Source of the DNA: a virus
Strand: one strand, 5' to 3'
Length of the DNA: 47,346 nt
Virus record (IMG/VR): IMGVR_UViG_3300020119_000062
Coordinates: 1 to 47,346 of that record
The notes beneath the pieces are model-generated. The model made no database searches and had not been told where the DNA came from. It was given only the letters and a program-made list of their open reading frames with translations. Of this stretch, positions 16,611-26,388 are shown one piece after another (position 1 is the stretch's first letter; every line of letters starts with the position of its first letter). Position numbers and translations under genes: made by a program.

Positions 16611-17181
16611 TTTCCTGAAACGAAAGCCAAAAATTAATAACGAGTTTCATAACATATACCATCCGGTATTTTCCGATCAGATAGAGCCAGCCTTCAAATC
16701 TAAAGGAGGGATTCAATATTACCGTTTCGCCAAAGAGATAACAATGCCTTATGGCCGCTATCAAATGGTGCAGACTTATTTTTTAGAATACGAACTTAGG
16801 CTTGATCATAAACTTTTCAAACAATATATCGCAGCGATAAAAGGCTTTCTGGATGGCAGCGCGGGACAAGTGAACATAGGAAAGGCATTTGAGACTATTT
16901 CCAAAATGGAGGCGCGCGCAGAGCTTGCTTTTACTCCTGATCAGGCATATAATCTTGCTTCGATTATTTATTTTGATGAGACAGAAAATCTTTACAAATA
17001 TGATTTAGCACACAACAGAACCAAAATTGCGCGTTGGAAGGAGGACAACGACATCGATTTTTTTTACATGAAGCCGCTGGACGACTTACTAGGCTTGAAA
17101 AATTTCTCGCAACAAGATTTAGCCGATTATATCAGAACAGCGGATCAAATCCTAACAGACCTGATCTCAGACACCCCTTGA
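16603..17181 (+). CDS. Putative tail assembly chaperone (G-like, 192 residues)
   Basis: A 192-residue soluble protein directly before the tape measure gene, where long-tailed phages encode tail assembly chaperones. It starts MFDFLKRKPK, is mainly helical, and ends NFSQQDLADYIRTADQILTD. The protein itself is not in a family I can name; role by position. A T_TTT_TTT slippery heptamer in the correct frame at 17058-17064 could give a minus-one fusion into the following frame, as in lambda G/GT. Confidence 0.6.
   Translation: MFDFLKRKPKINNEFHNIYHPVFSDQIEPAFKSKGGIQYYRFAKEITMPYGRYQMVQTYFLEYELRLDHKLFKQYIAAIKGFLDGSAGQVNIGKAFETISKMEARAELAFTPDQAYNLASIIYFDETENLYKYDLAHNRTKIARWKEDNDIDFFYMKPLDDLLGLKNFSQQDLADYIRTADQILTDLISDTP
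17058..17064 (+). promoter_or_regulatory. Candidate minus-one frameshift slippery site
   Basis: The chaperone gene reads GAT TTT TTT TAC here, giving T_TTT_TTT in the zero frame. A minus-one slip enters a frame that is open from here through the next gene to 17330. Position just before the tape measure gene is where phage frameshifts are conserved. No downstream pseudoknot was worked out. Confidence 0.35.
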
Positions 17182-17186
17182 GCATA

Positions 17187-17330
17187 ATGCAGGACTTTGC
17201 GGATGAATCGAGGGAACAGATAAAAAAAATAGCTAAATTAGACCCCGAAAAGGAAGAATATTTTAAAAGGATGGGAGTAGAAGACTTCATGTTTCACTTA
17301 CTGATACTAAGTGAAAGCAAAGAGGAATAG
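17187..17330 (+). CDS. Putative tail chaperone extension (T-like, 47 residues)
   Basis: An ATG at 17187 opens MQDFADESREQIKKIA, ending ESKEE directly before the tape measure start. The frame is also open upstream to 17034, so it can be either a separate 47-residue protein or the C-terminal part of a minus-one frameshift product of the preceding gene. The acidic helical nature fits a tape measure-binding chaperone part. Confidence 0.55.
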   Translation: MQDFADESREQIKKIAKLDPEKEEYFKRMGVEDFMFHLLILSESKEE

Positions 17331-19757
17331 ATGGGCCAGAAAACAATCAACATTGTTTATAATGTTGATACCCAACAAATAGTTGCTGCTAAGGCTCCAG
17401 TAGATGCCGCAAAGCAAGCCACAGATCAATTAAATCAATCTACTCAAAGATTAGCAACTCAAGGCGGGGCTGCAATAAAAGACTATGCAGTAACCATTAC
17501 CGCACTCAAAGACAAAATACAGATTCAGAAAGACCTTATCGAAGATACCGCCAGATCTGACGTTAAGTTAATGTCCGATAGGATAGCCAAATACAAAGAG
17601 CTTCAAGCAGAATTAGACAAGTATAACCAAAGTCTTCAATCTTCAAACAAGCAGATTCAAGATACTGGTGTTTCTTTTATTTCGCTTGGTAACACAATAC
17701 GGACAGTAATAACTGCTGGGCTTATTAAAGAAACAATTTCAGCCACTTTAGAAATTGCTAAATTGGCCGGACAAGTCGATGGCGTTAAACGGGCTTTCGA
17801 TAAACTCCCAAACTCTGTTTTATTAATGGCTGAGTTAAAAGAAAAAACTCATGGGACTTTAGATGAACTTACTTTAATGCAAAAGGCTGTACAAGCCCAA
17901 AATTTCAAAATACCGTTAGAGCAATTAGGTAATCTATTGGAGTTCGCAGCGGTCAAAGCCCAGCAAACCGGTTTAGATATTAATTATTTGACAGATTCAC
18001 TTATCACTGGCTTAGGGCGTGGATCACTTAAAATTCTTGATAATCTTCAATTCTCAATAACTGAATTAAAGGAAAAGACTAAAGAGCTTGGATCTCAACA
18101 AGCGGCTGTTTTTTTCTTAGTGAATGAGCAGATGCAGAAAATGGGAGGATATATTGAGAACAGTGCTACGGGAGTTAAGCAATTAGAAGCAAATTGGAAA
18201 GAATTAGGGCAAACTATAGCCACCTCAGGCACGAATGAAACTGGATTTTTTGTCTCATTATTTAATGAAGCAGTAAAGGGGGCAAAAGATTTTGTTAAGA
18301 CCCTCGACATAATGCAAAAAACAGGAATGGGATTTAATGAAGCATTATCTGCAATAAATAGACAAGAATTTATAAATCAACAGGCGACTAAAAATGCACT
18401 CGATTTTAAAAAAGCACATGAAGGAAATGCAGAGGCTATTGATAAAGAAATAAAAAGACTTGATGAATTAAATACTAAAGAAAGACTTTCAATAATACAG
18501 GCACAATCAGAAGGTAAAACAGGTGAGTCCGGTCAAATGGAAGGCATGGAGAGAGGTATAGATATACGTAAACAGACAATTCAATTACTTAAAGATTATA
18601 AAAATCAACTTGAGCTTAATAAAATTGCAGAGATTGGAATAATTGAAGGGATTGATAAGCAGATACAACAACTGAACGAAGATTTGATTAAGGCAAAATC
18701 ATTTGATGCGATTGAATCTATTAAAGCACAATTGAATAGCCTTGATATTTATAAAAAATCTTTATTGTCAGGTCATTCAACACCAGAAACAGAAGATCAG
18801 CGCGCAGAACGAGAACAAAAAGTATTGGATCAGATTGCTTCGGAAGATCAAAAAGCCGATGATGAAGGAACTAAGCGAGAAAAAGAATATGGCGATAAAT
18901 TAAATAAAGAAGCTGAAAAATATCTTGATGATTATTTAGCTCTAAAAGCAGGGAAGAAAAAGGAAGAAATGCAAGAATGGACTCAGGCATATAAACAAGA
19001 AGAAAAAGACGAACAAGACCATCAACAAAGAATGAATAGACTCTTGCATTTTGCCGGCCAACAAATATTTACGAATGCAAGACAGATAGCCAATGAATTA
19101 GTGCAAATGGAGGTTAGCAAATATGACGATAGAATTCAAGCCCTTCAAGATTATTACTCGAATCAAGAAACACTTGCTGGCACTAACCAAAAACAAGTGG
19201 ACAGATTACGCAAGGAAGAGGCAGTAAAACAAAAGAAATTAGAACAAGAACGAAAGCAAGCGCAAAAGAAGGCAAATATTCAACGGATAGAGATAGACAC
19301 TGCCGCTAATGTTATTCGCTCTATCATGGAAAATGGCGGTATCCCATACGGATTACCAGAGGGCGCAGTGGCCGCAGCGATGGGATTAGCGCAGATAGCC
19401 CTAGTTAATAGCTACGCTAAAGGGGTGATTGATTTAAAGGGGCCAGGGACAACTACTAGCGATTCCATCCCCTCTATGCTATCACGCGGCGAAAGTGTCA
19501 TGACGGCAGAGGAAACACGTAATAGTGGCAATATTTTACGAAACATAAGGGCCAAGAAATTAAATGATCAAGTTTTAGATAAGTTGACCATAACAGCGGA
19601 TGGCATAATTGTAAAATCCGATAATTCGGATGTTGTTAACGCTATTGATCGCAATAAATCCCCTGATTATGCGCGTCAATTCTCAGTACTTTATGAGACC
19701 AAGGAAACAAGAAAAGGATTGAAGAGGATCATTCGCTCTAAATCATTTAATGATTGA
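17331..19757 (+). CDS. Tape measure protein
   Basis: The 808-residue tail-length ruler. Long helical and coiled-coil stretches (residues about 50-110 and 560-660, Lys/Glu/Gln-rich), a hydrophobic region around 120-150, and a C-terminal YAKGVIDLKGPGTTTSDSIP, then MLSRGESVMTAEET, a motif frequent in tape measure proteins. It threads the tail tube and is probably ejected with DNA. With about 0.15 nm per residue the tail would be near 120 nm. Overlaps the next gene by four bases. Confidence 0.85.
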   Translation: MGQKTINIVYNVDTQQIVAAKAPVDAAKQATDQLNQSTQRLATQGGAAIKDYAVTITALKDKIQIQKDLIEDTARSDVKLMSDRIAKYKELQAELDKYNQSLQSSNKQIQDTGVSFISLGNTIRTVITAGLIKETISATLEIAKLAGQVDGVKRAFDKLPNSVLLMAELKEKTHGTLDELTLMQKAVQAQNFKIPLEQLGNLLEFAAVKAQQTGLDINYLTDSLITGLGRGSLKILDNLQFSITELKEKTKELGSQQAAVFFLVNEQMQKMGGYIENSATGVKQLEANWKELGQTIATSGTNETGFFVSLFNEAVKGAKDFVKTLDIMQKTGMGFNEALSAINRQEFINQQATKNALDFKKAHEGNAEAIDKEIKRLDELNTKERLSIIQAQSEGKTGESGQMEGMERGIDIRKQTIQLLKDYKNQLELNKIAEIGIIEGIDKQIQQLNEDLIKAKSFDAIESIKAQLNSLDIYKKSLLSGHSTPETEDQRAEREQKVLDQIASEDQKADDEGTKREKEYGDKLNKEAEKYLDDYLALKAGKKKEEMQEWTQAYKQEEKDEQDHQQRMNRLLHFAGQQIFTNARQIANELVQMEVSKYDDRIQALQDYYSNQETLAGTNQKQVDRLRKEEAVKQKKLEQERKQAQKKANIQRIEIDTAANVIRSIMENGGIPYGLPEGAVAAAMGLAQIALVNSYAKGVIDLKGPGTTTSDSIPSMLSRGESVMTAEETRNSGNILRNIRAKKLNDQVLDKLTITADGIIVKSDNSDVVNAIDRNKSPDYARQFSVLYETKETRKGLKRIIRSKSFND

Positions 19758-22090
19758 CACCAAAATTTCTTTTTACACTTGGGGGTGATTTGGGATCACA
19801 AATAATATCTGAACCGGAAGGTTGGGCTAAAATAATTTTTAACCTTGAACGGGATTTAACTTATTGGTCACTTATAGAAAATTTTGAAGTACCTCTTATT
19901 TTCTATGGCAAAGCCGAAGGCAAAGATGGGGGATACACTTATTTATCTAATGCAAAAAATAATGGCATTGATACAGTTGTCACTATTGACATTCAAATAT
20001 CCTTTGATGAAGGAAGTACTTACGAGACTTGTTTTGATGGCCGCATAGATTTAAGTACGGCAAAAGAAACAGTTTATCGAGGCAAAATAGAGGCGGCCAT
20101 AGTCAGGAATGACTTATGGGCGGTCTTTATGGCTAAAAAGAGTACTCCAATTGATTTGCTTTCAGCAACCGATATTTATGGGAATGCCAGATTAGGCATT
20201 CCGTACCAAGAATTAAATCTACCGAGTCAGAAAATAATTCAAAAGTATCAGGGTGATATGTCGGTTGGAGGTAGTCTCGTTCAAATAGGCGATACTGAAA
20301 GTGTAAATAATTATTATGGTCAGATTGATTTTGATGAAGAAATATTAAGTGAAGTAAAAGAAAAATTTACCCTTCCAATTGGTGTTAATATTTCTAAGCC
20401 GGCCAGTTTATTCACCCTTGATTTTGATGGAACATATTACATAGATTGTAGAATTGAGGTTAGTCTATTTGTCACTGATTTCCAGGATGTGTCATGTGAT
20501 GTTGAGTCGAACTCTCCAGTTTACTGGGGATGTTTTGGAGCGTCATCTACTTATGGAATTGATATTGATTATTTCATTTCCATTAATGGAGTTGAATATG
20601 CTTTTGATAAATCAAACGATCTTTTAGGAGCCAGTGTTGATATTATGTCAACGGTATTTCAATTTGATCAATCATTCACTTTATCGAAAGGAGATGAAAT
20701 TTTCATTTACGCCAAATTCACAGGTAATCTATTTATAAGTGGCAGCCCTGTTAAAAAACCAGTATGGGTATATTATGGTAAAAATGGAACTCAAAATGAG
20801 GTTTTGCTTCCAGTTATTCTAACTCTCTCAGGAGGTATTTGTTATGCAGATTATAATGAAGGATGGCAAACATACCACTTTGATTTCCCTTCACCCCCAT
20901 CTGCCAATCCAAACCCAAGTTATTTAAATATCATCGCCAATACTACGATGATTCCTACCCAAGCCAATACGGTATTATTACATGATGCCGGACTTTCTAT
21001 CTGCGATCGAATTCTAGGTAAAAATGATTCTTTCTATAGTGAGTTTTTAGGAGGGTCTAATACTGCTATTCACTATGCAGCAAATGGATGTGGTTATTTA
21101 AATGCGCTTACACGAGGACTTAATTTAAGGGGGTATACTTTTTCTGAGAAACCATTTACGCTTTCTTTTGATGATTGGTGGGCTGGGGCTAATCCAGTTT
21201 TTAATCTAGGGTTAGGATATGAAGAACTTTCTACTAATAGTCCTGGATCTAAGGTTATAAGAGTCGAAAACAAAAGTGCATTTTTTAATACTACACCATC
21301 TGTTTATTTTACCGCTATAAATGACATTCAAATTGAATTTGATCCCAACCTTTTCACTAAAACTATAGAGATAGGATTTGAACAATGGGCAGCAGAAAGC
21401 GCAAGTGGTATAGATGATCCCCAGACAAAACATATTTACAATTTACGCTTTCAACTTTTTGGTAAGGATGAAAAACAACTTTCAAAATTTGTTGCCGCCT
21501 CTCTAGCTATTGAACAGGGTCGAAGATTAACTAAAATACAAAGCAATGACTGGCGTTTGGATGAGAATGTTTTTTTAATCGCATTACAAGAACAAGATAC
21601 TCCGATTTATCCGCAGACAAGTCCACCAACGAATACAGAACAGCCAGAAGTATTTGGATCAGGAATAAGTAATCTGAACAATCCAGAGACGAGATATAAT
21701 GTTCGTCATACGCCAGCGCGTATTTTAGAAAGATGGATTAATTTCTATTCTGGCCAGATGCAAAGTTATTTAACAGATTTCTTTAAGTATGCTTCGGGTG
21801 AAGGTAACGTTTTGATGAGTTGGACTGGTGATGCCTGTGATACCGGAACATTAACAGAAAATCAAAATCAATCAGTATCTTCTAATTATTTATTTCTACC
21901 TATAGTTTATTCCTTCACGCACCCTTTAACTTGGGATGAATATACAACCATCCGAGACAATAGAAAAAATGCAATCTCTATTTCATGGATTTTAGCAGGA
22001 GTGACTTATAGTAAGATAGCTTTCATTAAAAAATTAGGCTATGATATTAATAAATCAAAGGGTACTTTTGAAGTATGGATAAGAAGTTAA
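19754..22090 (+). CDS. Large tail or baseplate protein (778 residues)
   Basis: Starts with TTG at 19754, overlapping the tape measure stop (TTGA), the only start that joins the two genes. Beta-rich, with few charged helices; position after the tape measure suits a distal tail or tail-hub protein. The C-terminal part (KNAISISWILAGVTYSKIAF) resembles tail proteins of similar phages only in general character. No catalytic motif seen. Confidence 0.6.
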   Translation: MTPKFLFTLGGDLGSQIISEPEGWAKIIFNLERDLTYWSLIENFEVPLIFYGKAEGKDGGYTYLSNAKNNGIDTVVTIDIQISFDEGSTYETCFDGRIDLSTAKETVYRGKIEAAIVRNDLWAVFMAKKSTPIDLLSATDIYGNARLGIPYQELNLPSQKIIQKYQGDMSVGGSLVQIGDTESVNNYYGQIDFDEEILSEVKEKFTLPIGVNISKPASLFTLDFDGTYYIDCRIEVSLFVTDFQDVSCDVESNSPVYWGCFGASSTYGIDIDYFISINGVEYAFDKSNDLLGASVDIMSTVFQFDQSFTLSKGDEIFIYAKFTGNLFISGSPVKKPVWVYYGKNGTQNEVLLPVILTLSGGICYADYNEGWQTYHFDFPSPPSANPNPSYLNIIANTTMIPTQANTVLLHDAGLSICDRILGKNDSFYSEFLGGSNTAIHYAANGCGYLNALTRGLNLRGYTFSEKPFTLSFDDWWAGANPVFNLGLGYEELSTNSPGSKVIRVENKSAFFNTTPSVYFTAINDIQIEFDPNLFTKTIEIGFEQWAAESASGIDDPQTKHIYNLRFQLFGKDEKQLSKFVAASLAIEQGRRLTKIQSNDWRLDENVFLIALQEQDTPIYPQTSPPTNTEQPEVFGSGISNLNNPETRYNVRHTPARILERWINFYSGQMQSYLTDFFKYASGEGNVLMSWTGDACDTGTLTENQNQSVSSNYLFLPIVYSFTHPLTWDEYTTIRDNRKNAISISWILAGVTYSKIAFIKKLGYDINKSKGTFEVWIRS

Positions 22091-22152
22091 TTTTTTTGCT
22101 TATTTTCGCATTCATAAAGGATTGTAATCCATCTATATATGGTAATCAGTGA
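22075..22152 (+). CDS. Possible 25-residue hydrophobic peptide
   Basis: MDKKLIFLLIFAFIKDC followed by a short tail. It begins in the end of the preceding gene and its stop overlaps the GTG start of the next by four bases. A leader that couples translation is possible. Confidence 0.25.
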   Translation: MDKKLIFLLIFAFIKDCNPSIYGNQ

Positions 22153-23819
22153 GCTTATCCATCTCTAGCGCAAATCCTATACAATTCTGGCTTACTGGAG
22201 AAGAATCCTTTAATAATAAGGAAGAATGTAGTATTTATCCTGTTTGTTTTTGTCAACCTTCTGATCCTTCCGACCCAATTAGATTGGAAATTACCGATCC
22301 ATTAGATGGGCAAAACAATCTAGCGGTTTACTCGAACGATAATCAAATACTTAAATATTCATCATTTAAGCAAATTGGGACAACGCATAATCAGTATACT
22401 TATCTTAGCGATCTTTTAGATGCCGAGAATAAAAAAGTAATACTTAAGATTTTTAAAAATATTTCTTCTTCACCTAAGATACTTCCTTTAACTTCATGGA
22501 CAAATGGTAGCTGTTATGGTGATCCTTATACATCAGTAATAGGTAATGAATTTATATTAAATTCTTCATCGCCACCAAATTTATCAGGTTCTGCGTATCA
22601 ATTATTAACACCTAATATTTCTAGCGGAAATACTATCATATTTAATTTAGTTATAACGACTACTAATGTCATTAACAATTTTGTTGTCCGTTTTTATGAT
22701 AACAATGATCCATGCGCCGGTAGTTCTGTAGGATTTCAACAATTTACTAATTTGCCCAGCGGGACATATACTAAAACGATAAACATCCATTTATCTGGTA
22801 TCGCTAAATCAATGGATATCACAGCTGTTTCAACTATTTCTCCGGCTAATATCACCATAACAGTACCAGTTAATCAATTACTACTAATAGCTGATACTGA
22901 TATTCTAGCTGCCTCCGATTGTATAGATATAGTGGAAGATGAATGCACCAAATTAATTACCTATTCTAACTCTTCCGATTTTGCAGGACTTACTTTCGAG
23001 GGTTGTGATGGGCCAATAGATTTCCAAAATGACACATTTATTACTTCCTTAAGTCCATGGCTACAAAATAGTCTTGGTAATGATGTGGCATCATGGGTGT
23101 GGCAATCGAATGGGTCGATACTTGCTGATGGTTCATCTCCCACAAAATTAGCGTCCAAACTTATTTACCAACAATCAAATTGCCAAGGATGGCCAATAGG
23201 TGTTTATTCAATACGAGTCAATGGAAATAATCAATCTTCGGCATCACCTCCGTTTGGAATAGAATGTATTTTTCTAGGCAGCAATGACGGATTTACTACT
23301 TATGATCTTATAGGAGGGGGATTAACTAATGAAATAACGGCTACTGGAGTTTTTTCAAAAACTTATACTATTACTACTCTTACTAATTATGATGCTATCG
23401 GTTTTTATATGGCATTCGACAATTCATCTAGCCCAAATTACTTTAAGGTTTACCTTAATTCAATAACTATTTTATCTGGCCCAGATCCGTCAGTTACATA
23501 TAATCTAAGAATTCCGGCAGTTTTTTTTGATGAACAATTCCCCCAGGAACAGGAAGACTTAGAGCTTTCGGATGATACTATTATAACTCTTTGGAGCAAA
23601 ATAGAAGGTAAAAAATTATTAGATATTGGATTTATGCCATTCTATATGCACAAAAAATTACAGATGGTTTTGATGATGGATACTGTTAGTATTGATGGTA
23701 TAGAATATCGCATGCGTGATCCATATCAAATTACTTCTCCTGCCAGTAAACGGTCTGCTATAAGACGCGCATCTATTTTACTTTCAGAGAAAGACTTTAT
23801 TAACAGGAACTTACTATAA
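22149..23819 (+). CDS. Tail-associated structural protein (556 residues)
   Basis: Starts with GTG at 22149. Ser/Thr/Asn-rich and beta-strand-rich throughout, with a loop of paired Cys (CSIYPVCFCQPSDPSDP) near residue 30. The C-terminal IDGIEYRMRDPYQI looks like a compact domain. Position between the tail protein and the putative tail tube suggests a baseplate or fiber part. No family recognised. Confidence 0.55.
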   Translation: MSLSISSANPIQFWLTGEESFNNKEECSIYPVCFCQPSDPSDPIRLEITDPLDGQNNLAVYSNDNQILKYSSFKQIGTTHNQYTYLSDLLDAENKKVILKIFKNISSSPKILPLTSWTNGSCYGDPYTSVIGNEFILNSSSPPNLSGSAYQLLTPNISSGNTIIFNLVITTTNVINNFVVRFYDNNDPCAGSSVGFQQFTNLPSGTYTKTINIHLSGIAKSMDITAVSTISPANITITVPVNQLLLIADTDILAASDCIDIVEDECTKLITYSNSSDFAGLTFEGCDGPIDFQNDTFITSLSPWLQNSLGNDVASWVWQSNGSILADGSSPTKLASKLIYQQSNCQGWPIGVYSIRVNGNNQSSASPPFGIECIFLGSNDGFTTYDLIGGGLTNEITATGVFSKTYTITTLTNYDAIGFYMAFDNSSSPNYFKVYLNSITILSGPDPSVTYNLRIPAVFFDEQFPQEQEDLELSDDTIITLWSKIEGKKLLDIGFMPFYMHKKLQMVLMMDTVSIDGIEYRMRDPYQITSPASKRSAIRRASILLSEKDFINRNLL

Positions 23820-23860
23820 AGGACAAAGGAATGGTTCAAAAAATTAAAAATTAAAAAACG

Positions 23861-24421
23861 ATGGCAGATGTATTTTGCTATGATAACAATACCCCTGACT
23901 ACGTCGCTAAAGATTGCGGCATGGAAAGGGCTGGTATTATAGGCATAGCGTTATTCGACAAGAGCCAGAATCCAACTACTGCCCAGTTAGTAGATGTTCC
24001 GGCACAAACCTATTGGTTAAGCACACAAAGCACTTCACCAAGGTATGTTCATATCATTAAAAGCACACGCGGAGATTATACCGGAGGTGCGCCAGTGGAA
24101 GAGGATGGTTTCGGTATAGAGGATAAACAAACCGTTGATGCCGAACATACCTGTAATATTGAGGTAGAAGGCTTGCTTGATAATTGGGCCTTCTGGGAGA
24201 CAGTTAATCGCAGAAAATGGAAAGTGGCACTTATAACAAATGCTAACTTCCTTTTGTGGATTAATAAGCCAGTTAATGTATATGCCAAGATTAATAATCC
24301 TAAGAGCATTAAAGCTAATGCTTTTTGGATGGTTCAATTAAAATGGGCAGATATTAGCAATCCTCAAGTTTTGGATGGTAGTAATTTAACTTCACTATTC
24401 GTTTCAGGAACATTTAGCTAA
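23861..24421 (+). CDS. Putative major tail protein (186 residues)
   Basis: A 186-residue beta-rich protein without signal or membrane helix. GMERAGIIGIALFDKSQNP and NPQVLDGSNLTSLFVSG mark its ends. Size and position fit a tail tube subunit, but the family is not certain. The 41-base gap before it is A-rich without a clear promoter. Its stop codon shares one base with the portal start (TAATG). Confidence 0.5.
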   Translation: MADVFCYDNNTPDYVAKDCGMERAGIIGIALFDKSQNPTTAQLVDVPAQTYWLSTQSTSPRYVHIIKSTRGDYTGGAPVEEDGFGIEDKQTVDAEHTCNIEVEGLLDNWAFWETVNRRKWKVALITNANFLLWINKPVNVYAKINNPKSIKANAFWMVQLKWADISNPQVLDGSNLTSLFVSGTFS

Positions 24422-26388
24422 TGGTATACGGGTCGCCTGATTTTAAGATACGGCTGCTTGGAATGCTATTGAATAGCGGTGAGTACTATCAATCTGAACA
24501 AAAAACAGATAAGGAACCATCCATTTATAGCGATCCATATAAGCATTTTGCCTATCGTATTGCATGCAGTCATGCGGATGATATGGCCGTGCATTTATAT
24601 GGCGATCTACCTTACAAGATTCTAAACCGAGTCCGGCCACGCGAAGACCCAGAGACAAAAGCATATCGTCTTCAGTCTTATGAGACAATAACTAAATCCA
24701 CAGCCGATAAGGCTCTTAGTATCGTCGCTAAGATTTTCAATCCTTCGCTTTATTCTATACGATTCGAAGAGAACAATGAGAAGGCAGATATGCTTGAGGA
24801 TTACGCAATGGAAGATTATCCTTATTGTGGATCGGTGATTAATTATGTCCATGAAGTCGGACTTAGAAAGATGATCGCAGATCCGAACGGTGTTTTTGTG
24901 GTCAAGCCTTCAGTATACCCGACCGATCAGAGTACTAGGATAGAGCCAATCATTAAAATCTTCGGTTCAAAAAATGTATGGTTCAAAGACAAAGATTCAT
25001 ATCTCATTTTCCTGCGCTGCCAGAATGTTAAAAACACGCTTATTTTTTATTTCGAATGGTATGATAAGGAACAGATTATAGAATTTTTCGCCTATGTGAC
25101 CAATCCCGAAACGTTAGTAATCCAAGAAACTTTAAGCTACAAAACTGGCTTTCTTCCTGTCTGGGAACTTAAAGGAAATACTGAGGTACAGGATGATGGA
25201 ACCGAGCTGCATAAATCTTTCTTTGAGCCAGCTATAAGTTTTTGGAATAAAGCAATTAATCACGAATCTGATCTTGATGGGGCATATATAAATCACATGC
25301 ACCCCATCCGTACTGAGCTTACGACTGAGTGTGATTTTGTAATGGATAGGCAGCGATGTAAGGGAGGGTTTATTATCAATCCTGATACTGGATCTCAAAT
25401 TTCGTGTCCGATGTGTAACGGATCTGGTTATAAATCTGTAAAAAGCCCTTATGGGGTTTATCGGATTGACCCATCAACTATGACTAATCCAAATGGCAGC
25501 ACAAGCGGAGGACTAAAACCAGTTGAGTATATCACTGTTCCAGTGGAACCCACTAAGATGTTAGAACAGCGTATTGAAAGCCTTCTCGAAAAGGGTCTTT
25601 ATGCGTTAAATATGGATGTAGTTAACAAGATAGGAGAGAATCAATCCGGTAAGGCGAAAGTTATTGACCGAGGGGAGCTTTACGACTTCCTTTATAAAAT
25701 CGCTTCAGTAGTTTTTGAAACTCATTTAACTAATATCTTTCATTATTTTAATCTTTATATGTTCGGAGTGGAGGCACTTAATCCAGGTCAGGGAGATATT
25801 AACACAAACGAGCCAGAGATTGCTAAACCCACGATGTTCGACATTACTACAGCGGTGGAGATGATTCAGGAGTATAAGAATTCTAAGGAGGCAGGAATCA
25901 ATCCTACCTATCTTAAGGTTAAACAAATTCAAATTAACTCTAAGGAGTTTGCAAGTGATGCTGATTTGAAAGACTATTTGAATCTTGTTCTTGAATGTGA
26001 CCCGCTTCCACAGATTTCCGAAGATCAGATTATCGCTAACGCTTTAGAGGGATGGTACAGAAAATATGATCCTATCATCCATGCCAATATCGAAAGTTTT
26101 GTTAAACGTGCAGTCGTGGAAAATCCTACCTCAGGCAAAGATGAGCAGGGTGGATTTGCGAATATGGAGGATAAAGAACGTTATGATATTCTAGTGAAAT
26201 ACGCTAAAGAAGTAGAGGACGATAATAAGCAGACCATTCAAGCCCCACAGCAATTTGATGCTAACGGTAAACCAATTACGCCTACAATTGATCCAAATAA
26301 TCCACAAGGAACACAACAAGCAGAAGTTAAAATTCTTGATAATGCTATTGCTACTCACGCGGCTCGCGGGGCTGTATCTGGTAAATGA
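24421..26388 (+). CDS. Portal protein
   Basis: The 655-residue DNA gate of the capsid vertex. The size, helix-rich ends, VVKPSVYPTDQSTRIEPI and EPTKMLEQRIESLLEKGLYA, and the position before a MuF-like protein, scaffold and capsid genes, fit a siphophage portal. Unusual: Cys304, Cys313, Cys329 and Cys332 (CDFVMDRQRC then CPMCNGSG) could hold a zinc ion in an inserted loop. The acidic Pro/Gln-rich tail is probably flexible. Overlaps the next gene by four bases. Confidence 0.8.
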   Translation: MVYGSPDFKIRLLGMLLNSGEYYQSEQKTDKEPSIYSDPYKHFAYRIACSHADDMAVHLYGDLPYKILNRVRPREDPETKAYRLQSYETITKSTADKALSIVAKIFNPSLYSIRFEENNEKADMLEDYAMEDYPYCGSVINYVHEVGLRKMIADPNGVFVVKPSVYPTDQSTRIEPIIKIFGSKNVWFKDKDSYLIFLRCQNVKNTLIFYFEWYDKEQIIEFFAYVTNPETLVIQETLSYKTGFLPVWELKGNTEVQDDGTELHKSFFEPAISFWNKAINHESDLDGAYINHMHPIRTELTTECDFVMDRQRCKGGFIINPDTGSQISCPMCNGSGYKSVKSPYGVYRIDPSTMTNPNGSTSGGLKPVEYITVPVEPTKMLEQRIESLLEKGLYALNMDVVNKIGENQSGKAKVIDRGELYDFLYKIASVVFETHLTNIFHYFNLYMFGVEALNPGQGDINTNEPEIAKPTMFDITTAVEMIQEYKNSKEAGINPTYLKVKQIQINSKEFASDADLKDYLNLVLECDPLPQISEDQIIANALEGWYRKYDPIIHANIESFVKRAVVENPTSGKDEQGGFANMEDKERYDILVKYAKEVEDDNKQTIQAPQQFDANGKPITPTIDPNNPQGTQQAEVKILDNAIATHAARGAVSGK

